Source of the DNA: Parachlorella kessleri
Lineage: Eukaryota > Chlorophyta > Trebouxiophyceae > Chlorellales > Chlorellaceae
Assembly: GCA_001598975.1 (NCBI GenBank)
Contig: BBXU01001019.1
Span: forward strand, 1 to 25,333
Direction of reading: 5' to 3'
Length of the DNA: 25,333 nt
This document shows, piece after piece, positions 1 through 11,883 of this stretch. Both the position numbers and the translations under genes were made by a program. The number at the start of each line of letters is the position of its first letter. Within the stretch, counting starts at the first letter, position 1. The notes below the pieces were generated by a model. The model did no database searches and was not told the DNA's origin. It was given only the letters and a program-made list of their open reading frames with translations.

Positions 1-225
1 CTGGCCCTGGCCGTGCAGGCAGAAGCGGCCGACCAATGGTTTATCGGCCTCCCTTCAGGGCAAGGCCCCAGATCAGGCACCGTCTGTGCTCTCCTGCCTT
101 CCCTCCTTCACCTCATGTGGGGACAATGCTGTACCTGGCCCCACTCTGCAGACAACTCTGACGTGCTGCTTGGTCACGCTGCATAACAGTATTGACCCGC
201 CGTGCCTGGTGCGTCTGCCCTGCAG
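1..225 (+). other. PFOR intron (upstream of first visible exon)
   Basis: No stretch here matches PFOR protein, and position 226 follows a good CAG acceptor, so this is read as the 3' part of an intron. It holds a decayed copy of the next exon's acceptor at 131-170. An exon hidden in the first 40 bases cannot be excluded. Confidence 0.5.
131..170 (+). repeat. Echo of acceptor edge of PFOR exon 226-291
   Basis: CTCTGCAG followed by acaactctgacgtgctg (152-168) resembles the real edge CCCTGCAG plus acaacaccgacctgctg (14 of 17 bases by eye). Both are preceded by GTRCCTGG. It lies 74 bases upstream of the real acceptor, in direct orientation, and keeps an AG. Confidence 0.55.
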
Positions 226-3071
<2,846 letters not shown>

Positions 3072-4701
3072 GTTACTAACAAATTAGGTAGTGAGGCAGG
3101 CGCCTGGCTGAGTGACCAAGCCCAGAGAAACTAGTAGCGCACAGGAACGTCACCCTCATGGGCTGGGCTGGAGCCTGGTGGATATTTATCAATAAGGAGG
3201 AAAGTGTGGTGAGTTCTTCCCACGTACCTGCCTGCCCGTGAGGCGCTTCTTAGCTCAAACCAACAAAACTACGTGGCGCTGTGCTACCCCCTTGATCACT
3301 GCTTTTGGAGTTTTGAGCAGGCAAGTGGCCGCCTCCCTTTCTCTCTTTCATGCGTGTGTGCCCCTTGGCAGCATATATATAATGGAACTTGTGTGTGCAA
3401 CATACGAATATTGGCGTCGTGAGGCGCGGTGTTTCATTGGCAGTCCCCCCCTTTGATATAAACTTGGCATTGTGTATGGGCCTGAGCCTCCATATGTTGC
3501 CATGGCTACAAGCGAAGTTTTGTGCTTACGTGCTCCCCCTTTGTGCACATGAAATGATTTTCACCCACCACCTTTTTGCAATGGTGGACGCCGTTGGTTG
3601 TGTGAACTGTGTTTTTGTTGAATTGATCACATGCCTAGGTGGCTAGCGCATGCATATTAGTGGAAGGTAGACAACCCTTTGCCTGACATTTTTCAAAACA
3701 TGAGAAGATATTTAAAGTTGATCATTGTCCAGCACTGCCGTTTTTGTAAGAAATGCAGACTGTAGTGTGCACCTCGCATAGCGGGCCTGTGCCATTGGGT
3801 TAACTTAGCTTACGCTCAGCCCCATGCAAGAGGTCTCTCATTGCCATGTCAAGCTTGCACGCATAGCTGTGCACGCTACACCCACTTCAGCCCAAACCCC
3901 AGTCCTCAATGCAAGTTGCGCCTGGCCACACCACCACCTCTGGCCCTGTGACACAGGGCAAACAAAACGATGCCCACCCTCTCCAACCGCAGGCCACTCC
4001 TTGCCAACCACGACTAGCTCACTCTATTACCCGCCTTAGGCAGTAAGGGCATGTCAAGGCCACCGGCTCAGCTGCCACGGCTGTTGCAGTCGCTGCTGCA
4101 TCATCGAGCAAGGAGGCCACGCCTCTCATGGATGACTGCAGACAAAAGTCATGCCTTCGCCAGCATCACCATAACAAGTGTTCTCGGCCTGCGCACGGGT
4201 GCGCATGGCCCAACGGAGTAGATGTTAGAAGCCGAACAGTAAAATATGCGTCCAAGGCACGCCTTTCCAACACCGACGAAAGCTGAGTCAGCATCTGTCC
4301 GAGTAAGCCGCCTTGTCAGCGGATACCACCCATCTGTCATCCCCTTGCCTGCTTCCCGGTGAGCACCTGCTCCCTATCTCTTCGCACGTCTCTCAACTAC
4401 CGTGACCATTCATTGCAACGGTCCTCAGAAAGGTGCCACTCAATCGGGAAACCAAGCAAGAACAGCGGTATCTCGTGCTGCTGCTCGTGTGCCTCGCCTC
4501 GTCCCTCGGCGCCCGACGCTACGCAGGGAGTTTTAAGGGCCCCCCCAACTTGACCCACACCGTTCGCCGAACGGCCTATCACACAGCGAGAACACAGCAA
4601 TGGCGGCGCTTAGCAACTTTTTGAACGGATTCCGACCGTATCACGGGCCCGGGCTCGCTGCACAGCTGTTAATGTTCAACCACATACAGCATGCTCCGAG
4701 C
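3072..4701. other. PFOR 3' UTR and convergent intergenic region
   Basis: No convincing coding exon is seen on either strand. The first ~680 bases are probably PFOR 3' UTR, ending near TGTAA at 3745-3749. The remainder lies between two convergent genes and may include the 3' UTR of the reverse-strand exonuclease gene, although no reverse TGTAA was found. Two short plus-strand frames (4433-4624 and 4600-4830) are discussed under rejected items. Confidence 0.6.
3745..3749 (+). terminator. Putative PFOR poly(A) signal TGTAA
   Basis: TGTAA lies about 675 bases after the PFOR stop and is followed by AAATGCAG. Green algae use TGTAA in place of AATAAA. The pentamer is short, so chance occurrence is possible. 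Confidence 0.4.
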
Positions 4702-5325
4702 TCACGACCGGGCCCTTCTAACACCGAAACAACACCTCCCAACAACGGCCCCACCGCTCGCGAGCACGGTCCAAAGAGTGGCGGCTGGACTGATTATTTT
4801 TTCCGTTTGGTCGAAAACAATACTCAGTAAAATAGGGGCCGCGCGCGGGCGCGTCCCCCATCTAATCCGTAAAAAGCAGCCTTGTTGTCTTGATTGGCAT
4901 GTCCAGCACAAGACTGTATGACCCACCACACCAGGATAGGGTGCTTGCTGCCACCAGCACTGATGTGCCCCATTCTCGAGTGATAGTCTCAGGGCCCGAG
5001 TCATTGGCATTGGCATGTCGCTACCCCATGCACGGTTGCGCGGTCTAAGAAGCTGACGCAAGGCAAGGTCCTTCCCCGGCGCATCGCTAAGGACCGCCTT
5101 AGCAGAGTCCCAGACAGTGCCAGTGTTCACATGCCCCCGGTCCGGCCCAAAATCAGCAACAAGCATCCCACCCGCCAGAAACCCAAGGCCCCTCAGGCCA
5201 GCCAACCCTCTCAAGCCCCCACATGACAGGCAACGCACCATGATCTCTCCAAAGCTCCTCACAATGGCCATGCCACTAGGCCGGCACATGCGCAACACGT
5301 CCTGCAGGTCCCTCGCCCCAGACTC
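4702..5325 (-). CDS. Candidate last exon of the GRF-exonuclease gene
   Basis: After the phase-0 donor at 5620, the acceptor CCTTGTGCAG|GAGTCTGG at 5325 opens a frame in the right phase that runs to TGA at 4702-4704 (207 codons). The first ~110 codons favour G/C third positions and look coding; they include a Gly/Leu-rich hydrophobic stretch (GLRGLGFLAGGMLVADFGPD). The last ~70 codons are A/T-richer and may be UTR or intron instead. I recognise no domain. A further splice within this block is possible. Confidence 0.4.
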   Translation of the reverse strand, partial: ESGARDLQDVLRMCRPSGMAIVRSFGEIMVRCLSCGGLRGLAGLRGLGFLAGGMLVADFGPDRGHVNTGTVWDSAKAVLSDAPGKDLALRQLLRPRNRAWGSDMPMPMTRALRLSLENGAHQCWWQQAPYPGVVGHTVLCWTCQSRQQGCFLRIRWGTRPRAAPILLSIVFDQTEKIISPAATLWTVLASGGAVVGRCCFGVRRARS

Positions 5326-7880
5326 CTGCACAAGGGCCAGACAGCCAATGCTGGCTGTCCTCGTCTAGTACAAGAACTGGGAATGTGACCTCCACGGATG
5401 CGACTTTAAGGCAGCAAGCTCAATAACATCACACCTCAGGTTGAGTGGCAGCAGCCTGCGGACACATTCAGACAAAATCAAATCTTCCACAAGAAGCGCA
5501 TTTGAACTGTCCACTTACCCACGGATACCAGTAGCACATCAGCCCAGAGACACCAATGCCGCTGCACCATGCTTTGGCCACAACCCCATCTACATCCACG
5601 TTGTCCCCTCAGTGACTCACCCGCAGCAGGTGGGGCAGCAGCTGTGCCAGCACGCACACATCAGTGCCCGCATCGTGCTCGGCCTGCCCGGGCGCCAGCG
5701 CAATGCCAAAGCGCCGGCGCAGCGTGGCCTGCTTGAAGTCGGAGCAGTTGGATACGTAGGCCCTTGCCCAAGGCAGCGTGTCCAGCATCCTGCAAGTGTG
5801 GATGAAGAAGCTGCCCATCTGTCCCCAGCCGTAAGTGCAGGACAGCAGTGTGCCCGGCCACACCTGTGCTGCAATGTGGAGCACCAAAACACAGAGTTGA
5901 ATGCAAGCAGCGCGGCTCAGCAGCCAGCTCAGATGCCACACAGCGGGCTCGCCAACAGTCATCGCAGTTGAATGGCGTACGCAAGGTCGGTTGAACAGGC
6001 TGGTGACACCCTACCCATGGCGCTCACCTCCAATGCCGGGGTACCGCCAGCCCCCGCCGCAGGAACTCCCCAATCAGCATGCGGGCATCGAAGCCGCCAT
6101 TGTGGGCTACCAGCAGCAACCCAGAAGGAGGAGGCTCCTCTAAGCAAGTAGTAGACAACTCTGTTCCAGATGTCTCAGGTGACGTCAATTTTGAGGTTTG
6201 GGGCACTCCACCGGGGCCAGAGATGGAAGGTAAGGCCCCACCAAGCTGTCTTGACGCCACAAGAGAGGTGAGAGACTTCACAGGCGACCCAGGCTGAAAG
6301 CTGCTGGAGGCGCTGCTCCCATGGCTGCTACTGCCATTGAGGCTGGTGCCGCCTAGAGCGCCAGCAAAGCTCCTGGCAGAAGAGCTGCCATCTGCGTTGC
6401 GCCAGCTGTCCATGGTGTCGCTTCCAAGGAAGGCATAAAGCAGGGGTGCTACTTGGCCAAAGGTGGGGCGGCAAGGGTCGTGCAGGGCATGATTGTTGCT
6501 GCCGCAGACCTGCAAAATAAGGTAGAAGTGAGGTCCTACACTACATGTCTCACATATTGAAGTGCATCCGCTCCAGAAAGGGCGTTATGACTCCATGCAA
6601 GACATGCACACTCAAAAGTCCGTTGCCGTCTCAGGACACTGCAGGGGGCAGGGTGTGGGCGAGCGCACCTGCGCAGCCTGGGTGCCAATAGTCCTTGGGC
6701 ATGTCCTCAGCAGCACGGTGAGCAGCTGACAAGTGTGCAGGTTCAACAGCGCCAACTGGTGCACGTAATCCCGGCCTGCACAGCACAGCGCTCAGGCCAT
6801 GCTCAGGAGGCGTGTGTGGTACGAGAGCATCTCATAGCGCAGGGCGGCAGAGGGCGGTGTTGGCCGCAACAAGCGCGAGGCTGCAGGAAGTTTATTATTC
6901 CAGCAGGGAAAGGGCACCACCTGCCGCAATGACTGATGCAATTCGTAAAGGCAGTTTACTGGTCCACAGTGTATTTTATGCAGCAAACCTGATAGCCCAG
7001 TTGTCTCGGTATCCACCACAAAGATGCCTACACCATCCCCGCCAGCTTCTAAATCACACCCCAGCCCCTGGTAGACGCCCAAGGCTGCCGGGCAGTACTG
7101 CAAAACCACATAGGGGGCCTGCAGGCTTTGCAGCGAGGCAGGGGCACGAGGCAGCCGTGGGCCAGGAGCCACAGGCCTTGCCAGATGCTGGGTGCAGTAC
7201 TCTGATGGATGCTGGGAGGCGGGGAGAAGTACCACCCGAACCCGCTCATCCGGCGGACACAACGGCACCAAGGAAAGAGGCTGCTGCTGATAGCTGCTCT
7301 CGCCCTTGCTGCGGCTGCGATTGTTGTTCCCGCTGCTGCCTGGGATGCTGCTGCTATCGCCGTAAGCTGTGCTCCTGACAGTGGTCACCACCGATAGCAC
7401 GGCGAAGCAGTCGCTGCCCTCCGGTTCCACATCTGGTCTGGTGGCGGTGGATAATTGTCCAACCCTGCCAACTGCCTTGTTCTTGCCGGAGCTTTGAGCG
7501 GCAGGATGTGGTTGAATAACTTCGCTGGCCTCAAGCCTAGAGCTCCTGCCCCCAGTTGAAGCCCCCGCAGGCGAGGGCGTCTGCGCCACTTGCTGAGGGA
7601 CACTTGGCCTGTCTGGGGTTGCAGGGGCAGCTCCTGAGGAGCCATTGTAACCTTGTTGCCCTGCCTGGCCAGCGGACGCCCCTCGACGAGACGCAATCTG
7701 CCCTGTGTGGCCGTCAGACGCCCTTGGCGCATCCAGCCATGCAAAGTACTTGCAGCCATGGTCAGTGCGCCAGTCAACACACGTGGCGTAGGGCCGTCCC
7801 TTGTTCTTCTCACTCTTCTCGACCACTCCTACGAAAGGAGGCTTGCCACAGCGGCAGCTTCTCCAGGGGTGGCCTGTCAT
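4702..7880 (-). CDS. GRF zinc-finger plus DEDDh 3'-5' exonuclease
   Basis: Exons on the minus strand: 7880-6989, 6775-6669, 6509-6028 and 5789-5621 join in phase (550 residues); 5325-4702 is a likely but uncertain last exon. The ATG at 7880 follows an in-frame stop. Residues 9-48 form a GRF zinc finger (CRCGKPP, GRPYATC, CKYFAW), a single-stranded nucleic-acid binder in APE2, TOP3 and NEIL3. A disordered linker follows. The exonuclease has Exo I FVVDTETTGLS (D290, E292), Exo II LLVAHNGGFDARML (D474) and Exo III HDAGTD (H532, D537): all DEDDh metal and general-base residues. About 90 Ser/Gly-rich residues separate FGQVAPLLYAFL from Exo II. The first donor is GTTTGC, weaker than the others but phase-correct. 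The likely role is trimming DNA or RNA 3' ends; the substrate is unknown. Confidence 0.78.
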
Positions 7881-8862
7881 GTCCGCTCGGTGGTGCTGGC
7901 CACCCCGAACAGTATGTAACTACAGTTGGGTGCAGCGAAATGTGTAGAAGGTGTCCAATTCCCACCAGGAACTTGCCCATGGTTGTTTGCGCCTTGGCTG
8001 GCTCCACGTCATCACCCGTGGGATCCAGCACAACCAACCAGTCTGGACAGGCTCCTCTACAACAGTACTTATTGAGGGTGGCAGGGAATGCGAGCAGGGA
8101 TGAGGTATTGGGATACTGGGCTGACAGGGTTGAATGCAGTCTGAGCCTGAGTCTTGCCTGTTTTCTGAGCCAGTAATTCTCTCCCCAGTACTCTCAAATG
8201 CCATGTCTGACCCTTTCCTTTCACTTGCATTTCCATCTTAAATGCCATAGTTTTGCGCAATTTTGGTCCAAGAAAGCATTAACAGCCCTGGAAGTGGGTG
8301 AGTTATGGCCCCGTCAGAGCCCCTTGATGTGACAGCAAGAGCTGCATGCGCACTGGCCCTCTGAGGGGGGCGCAGATATTCGGTGTGAAGCCAGGTGTGA
8401 AAGGAAGTGAAGTTTAGGGCCCTCAGTTCCGAATCTGCCTGCTTAATGACGCACCCGGCACCCGGATATTCCCATTTTAGGTGCAGGTGCAGGGGATTTG
8501 ACATGAGGGCGTGATCAGTGGCACACAGACCTGCCAGTCCCATGAACTCAAGAAGCTTCCACTGACATCAGCAGTCACCATGGCATGCATGGCAACCGTC
8601 ATCCTGGCCAAACTGATGCATGCCGCAACAGAAAGCCCTCACCCTCCCCTTCCATTTCACAACGGAATCTCACCTGCAAACGAGGCACGCATCAAAATGC
8701 GCCCAGTCTAGGGAGAAGCAGTGCACGCACCCTTGAAGCCCCCACACTTCCTCTTAATCACCACAAACCGCCCTAAGAGGCATGGCCATGCTGCTGACAC
8801 ATACAACACACTTCTGCCCAAGTTGCTAACCCCAGTCTCCTCATGAACGGCGCGTCTGTTAG
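7881..8862. other. Intergenic region between exonuclease 5' end and mTERF 3' end
   Basis: Both flanking genes are on the minus strand, so this should hold the promoter and 5' UTR of the exonuclease gene and the 3' UTR of the mTERF gene. No reverse TGTAA was found. A reverse-strand open stretch around 7900-8057 (including VVLDPTGDDVEPAKA) has a coding look but no good splice link to its neighbours. Confidence 0.5.
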
Positions 8863-11092
8863 TCATCTTGTCAGCCGCCAGCTGTGGTTGTACTTGCCCT
8901 CATGCCGGCACACCGTCCGCCCCTCCTCAGACGCCAGCCATGCGGCCTTGAATTCAGCAAACCCCTCCAGAGGGACCTTGCAAGCCTTCATGCACGCACT
9001 GTCGCGCATGATGCAGTAGTTCACAATTATCTCGTCCCTGGGCCGGTGCTCGAGCATCCATGCCCACCTTGGGCCCACCACTGGCAAGCTTGACAAAAGC
9101 AGGGTGCCCAGCTTTGTCAGCACCGCAGCGGCCGACAGCCCTAGCTGCCCCTGCCAAAACCCCAGCCTTGCTTGGTACACAGGTCGACTGAAGTCCTTAA
9201 GCAGCAGGCGGGGTGTGGCATTGACAGCGTCCCTTGCGGCAGCTTCGCTGCCTGCCAGGCTGCGGAAAGCGTGGAAGTTGTGCTGCAGCGCGGAGCTGCT
9301 ATAGGACAGGAGAGACAATATCCGCGCGACCATGGCCCTGGCGACTGCGCTGCTGCCCATGAGCTGAGAAAGCGCCTGCAGCCTGGCCCCCAGCAGCTCA
9401 ACGGTGCCATATACTACTGGTGTGTGATTCAGCATCGCCTTACGCAATCTCTTGTCAGGGGCACTCCCTGCAGCAGCGCTCACACAGCCATATGTCTGCA
9501 CCAGGCCCACTGGCCTTTGGTGCCTGCCTTCGTGCCAGCTGGTGCACTCTTCTGTTTGGTGTACTATGTGCGTGAAGGGATGGTGTGACACATGGCTGCT
9601 ACAACTAATTAGCCATGTGCAGCCGTGTTAATGCACAGAGCCAGGTGATGCCCTGACAGGTCGCCCAAACTACACAAGCACCGCACAGGTACTCATGTAC
9701 CTGTCAGAGCCTTCAGCAACCATTCCACTCGCGGCTGCAGCGCTCCAAATTGCAACAGCGGCATCACCCTTGGCAACGCCCTGGCCATGTATTCGTCGCT
9801 GCACCCCAATGTCATCTGCAATAGGTGCAATTTGGCCCTGCAAGAAAAACAAAAGCATTGTTGCTGGCAGTTCAGAAAGATGTCCTTGGCGCCACTCCAC
9901 ACACATATCATTCAACAATCTGTTCATGTGTTGCAAGACAGCCCGCCAGATGTCATGGGGGCGCCTTCGATACGGTTGACATCTACTGCCAAACCCTGGT
10001 TGCGCACTCACACAGGCTGCTTGGGCATTATACCAGGGCTCCCCTACCCAATCGCACATTGCTCGAGATACGTGGACAACAAGCGGGTGTGAGAGGCAAG
10101 AGGGCATAAGATCTCCGTGACAGTGCATGCCAACCACCGGCAAGGGGTCAATGTGGCAGTATATCGCAGCCGCCATTGCAAGTGCACTCACTCTATCACT
10201 GCACGCCTGGACACTCACTCTACTTTTGCAGTGCTCAGATACAGGATGTTTGGCAATCCTCGCAAAACGCCTCTTATTGCACTGCGCTGCTTTTCGTCCA
10301 GAGCACGCCCCAACCAGAAGGCCAGCCTGTCGCGCACTGTCTCCTCCCGCATCGTCAGCAGGATGGGCCCACGGTAGAGAACCTTGGTCAGCTGGTGCCC
10401 GGTAGCTTTAAGCTCCTGCTGTAAGAGCTGGCCAACAGCACCAATCTGCTTGCTAGATAGCAAGTCGGGGCACCAGCAAAGCATGTTGGCCAACTGCACG
10501 GGCGATAACCCATGTCCCGCCAGGACCTGCAGCGACGCTGCAGCTTCTGCATGAAAACTTGGCATGCCCTTGGCCTGGCATATCACTGCCCTAACATGTT
10601 GCTGCGTCAGGCCAGCATCCAGCAGCAGCAGCACCCTGGCCTCCATCTTGCCTTGGGGCAAGTGGTGGGTCTTGCCATGCTGCTGTGCCACCTGCCTGGC
10701 GTACTGCACCAGCTCGGACGCTGCTGCAACACAGCATACAAAACGCAAGGTTGAGAGGGCCACTACAATTGTGCACCAGGCGTGGCGGCCGCCAAGCAGT
10801 TCTACCGGCAGTGGAGCACAGGTCGCATTGCTCCGAAACTCTCTAGAGAGAGTACTCTACGCCGGCATCACCACTGAACCCTGTTGGCATGCCAGGATGA
10901 CCGCGAGGGCAGTGCACACCCCAGCAGTGGCATGGATGGAGGCCACATGGCCCGCAGGAACGTGACTTCCTTCAGTACTACACATGAAATTACTGGGTCG
11001 CCTGCAACCGTGTCTCTGCTCCTCACACTGCTATTGCTGCTGCTCTTACCATCTGAGGGCCGTGGGACAGCTTTACACAAGCTGCGGTACAT
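8863..11092 (-). CDS. mTERF-like (mitochondrial transcription termination factor) protein
   Basis: Minus-strand exons 11092-11050, 10723-10219, 9837-9701 and 9467-8863 (stop TGA 8863-8865) join in phase to 429 residues. The protein is a run of ~30-residue helical repeats with the mTERF rhythm: GLTQQHVRAVICQAKGM, GLSPVQLANMLCWCPDLL, RGLPNILYLSTAKVEAKL, GCSDEYMARALPRVMPLL, LRKAMLNHTPVVY and GLSAAAVLTKLGTLLLSS. mTERF proteins bind organellar DNA or RNA and affect transcription, splicing or translation in mitochondria and plastids. The C-terminus is not repeat-like (EFKAAWLASEEGRTV, NHSWRLTR). The start is uncertain: 11092 is the first ATG in the exon, but the frame stays open 60 codons further upstream without an ATG, with an Arg/Ser-rich, transit-like sequence; a pyrimidine-rich acceptor at 11190/11189 hints at an upstream exon. 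Confidence 0.75.
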
Positions 11093-11883
11093 AAGAGGAA
11101 GAGTTGGGCTGGCCAGGTTGACCGCCACAACGCTTCTTCGTGATGCTGAGCTACCAACCCCAGAGCTCCACAACAGTGGCCACAAGGACCTGCAGCGAGC
11201 GAGGGGGCGAGCCAGTTGCCAAGTGAGCTCCTTCGGCTCTAAATAAAACGCCGGTTTGGGTTGATTGCTCACAAGCAGGCGTGGTTGTATTTATCCTGAC
11301 CTGAACACCCTTGTTGTGGGTGCAGGCACTTCCGAGCGCAATACTGCACCAAAAAGGGCCATCCCTGCATTCAACAGCACCTGGCGAAGCCCCGTTCTTG
11401 TCTAGGATATGAATAGGCTCTATTAGCCTCAGTGAGGTGTGACTACCTGCGCAGACACGACTACCTGGCACGATCCAAAATGGGCTGCTTTAAATCAAAC
11501 ACACCAAGCGGTAGGGTCCAGAAGGTGAGGATCAGGCGGTTGAGCTGGAACTGCTGCCGAGCAAAGCGCCCAACAGAGGCCTCTGCGCTATAGCCATACA
11601 AGCAGCTTAATCAGGGCTAGCAGTGGTGCGCTAGGCCGTCCTTTAATAAATTATGTTGTAGAGAGAGGATCAATGAGGCTGGTAGCATACATAACAACAC
11701 AGTTGCCTTCTTGAGTGCTAAGGAAGAAATCTGCAATCTTGGGTGGCCATGACGTGGCTGCTGACGTGTCACTTTTCGTCACGGCTGCGTCGCCCGAGTC
11801 GTCGATCTCTCGACTCTGCAGACATCCGCTCGCAGGAATTCAATTACTTCTATTGATCACCCTCAACTCAAAACAAGAGCAAC
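11093..11883. other. Divergent intergenic region, mTERF / acyltransferase
   Basis: The two genes point away from each other, so promoters of both lie here. The part next to 11092 (to about 11272) may still be mTERF coding or 5' UTR. A pair of TGACGTG motifs lies near the acyltransferase start. I see no TATA box at a convincing place. Confidence 0.55.
11750..11771 (+). promoter_or_regulatory. Paired TGACGTG motifs upstream of the acyltransferase
   Basis: TGACGTGG (11750-11757) and TGACGTGTCA (11762-11771) are 12 bases apart in the same orientation, 113-134 bases upstream of the ATG at 11884. TGACGTG is a bZIP-type core, and TGACGTGG resembles the plant unfolded-protein-response element. Function is inference from motif only. 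Confidence 0.3.

Noticed and set aside
3372..3383. TATATATAAT, TATA-box-like
   Set aside because: It lies in the presumed PFOR 3' UTR with no gene start downstream in range.
4433..4830. Two overlapping short plus-strand frames (63 and 76 codons), one with a hydrophobic start, the other with a good start context at 4600
   Set aside because: No recognisable family, no clear splice partners, and the second overlaps the reverse-strand exon candidate. Kept as possibilities only.
7810..8057. Reverse-strand open stretch with coding-like composition (VVLDPTGDDVEPAKA)
   Set aside because: No ATG at its start, and linking it to the GRF exon would need an intron of under 50 bases. It may be 5' UTR.
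9172..9588. 138-codon plus-strand frame opposite the mTERF exon
   Set aside because: It is the antisense shadow of a conserved coding exon and shows no family match of its own.
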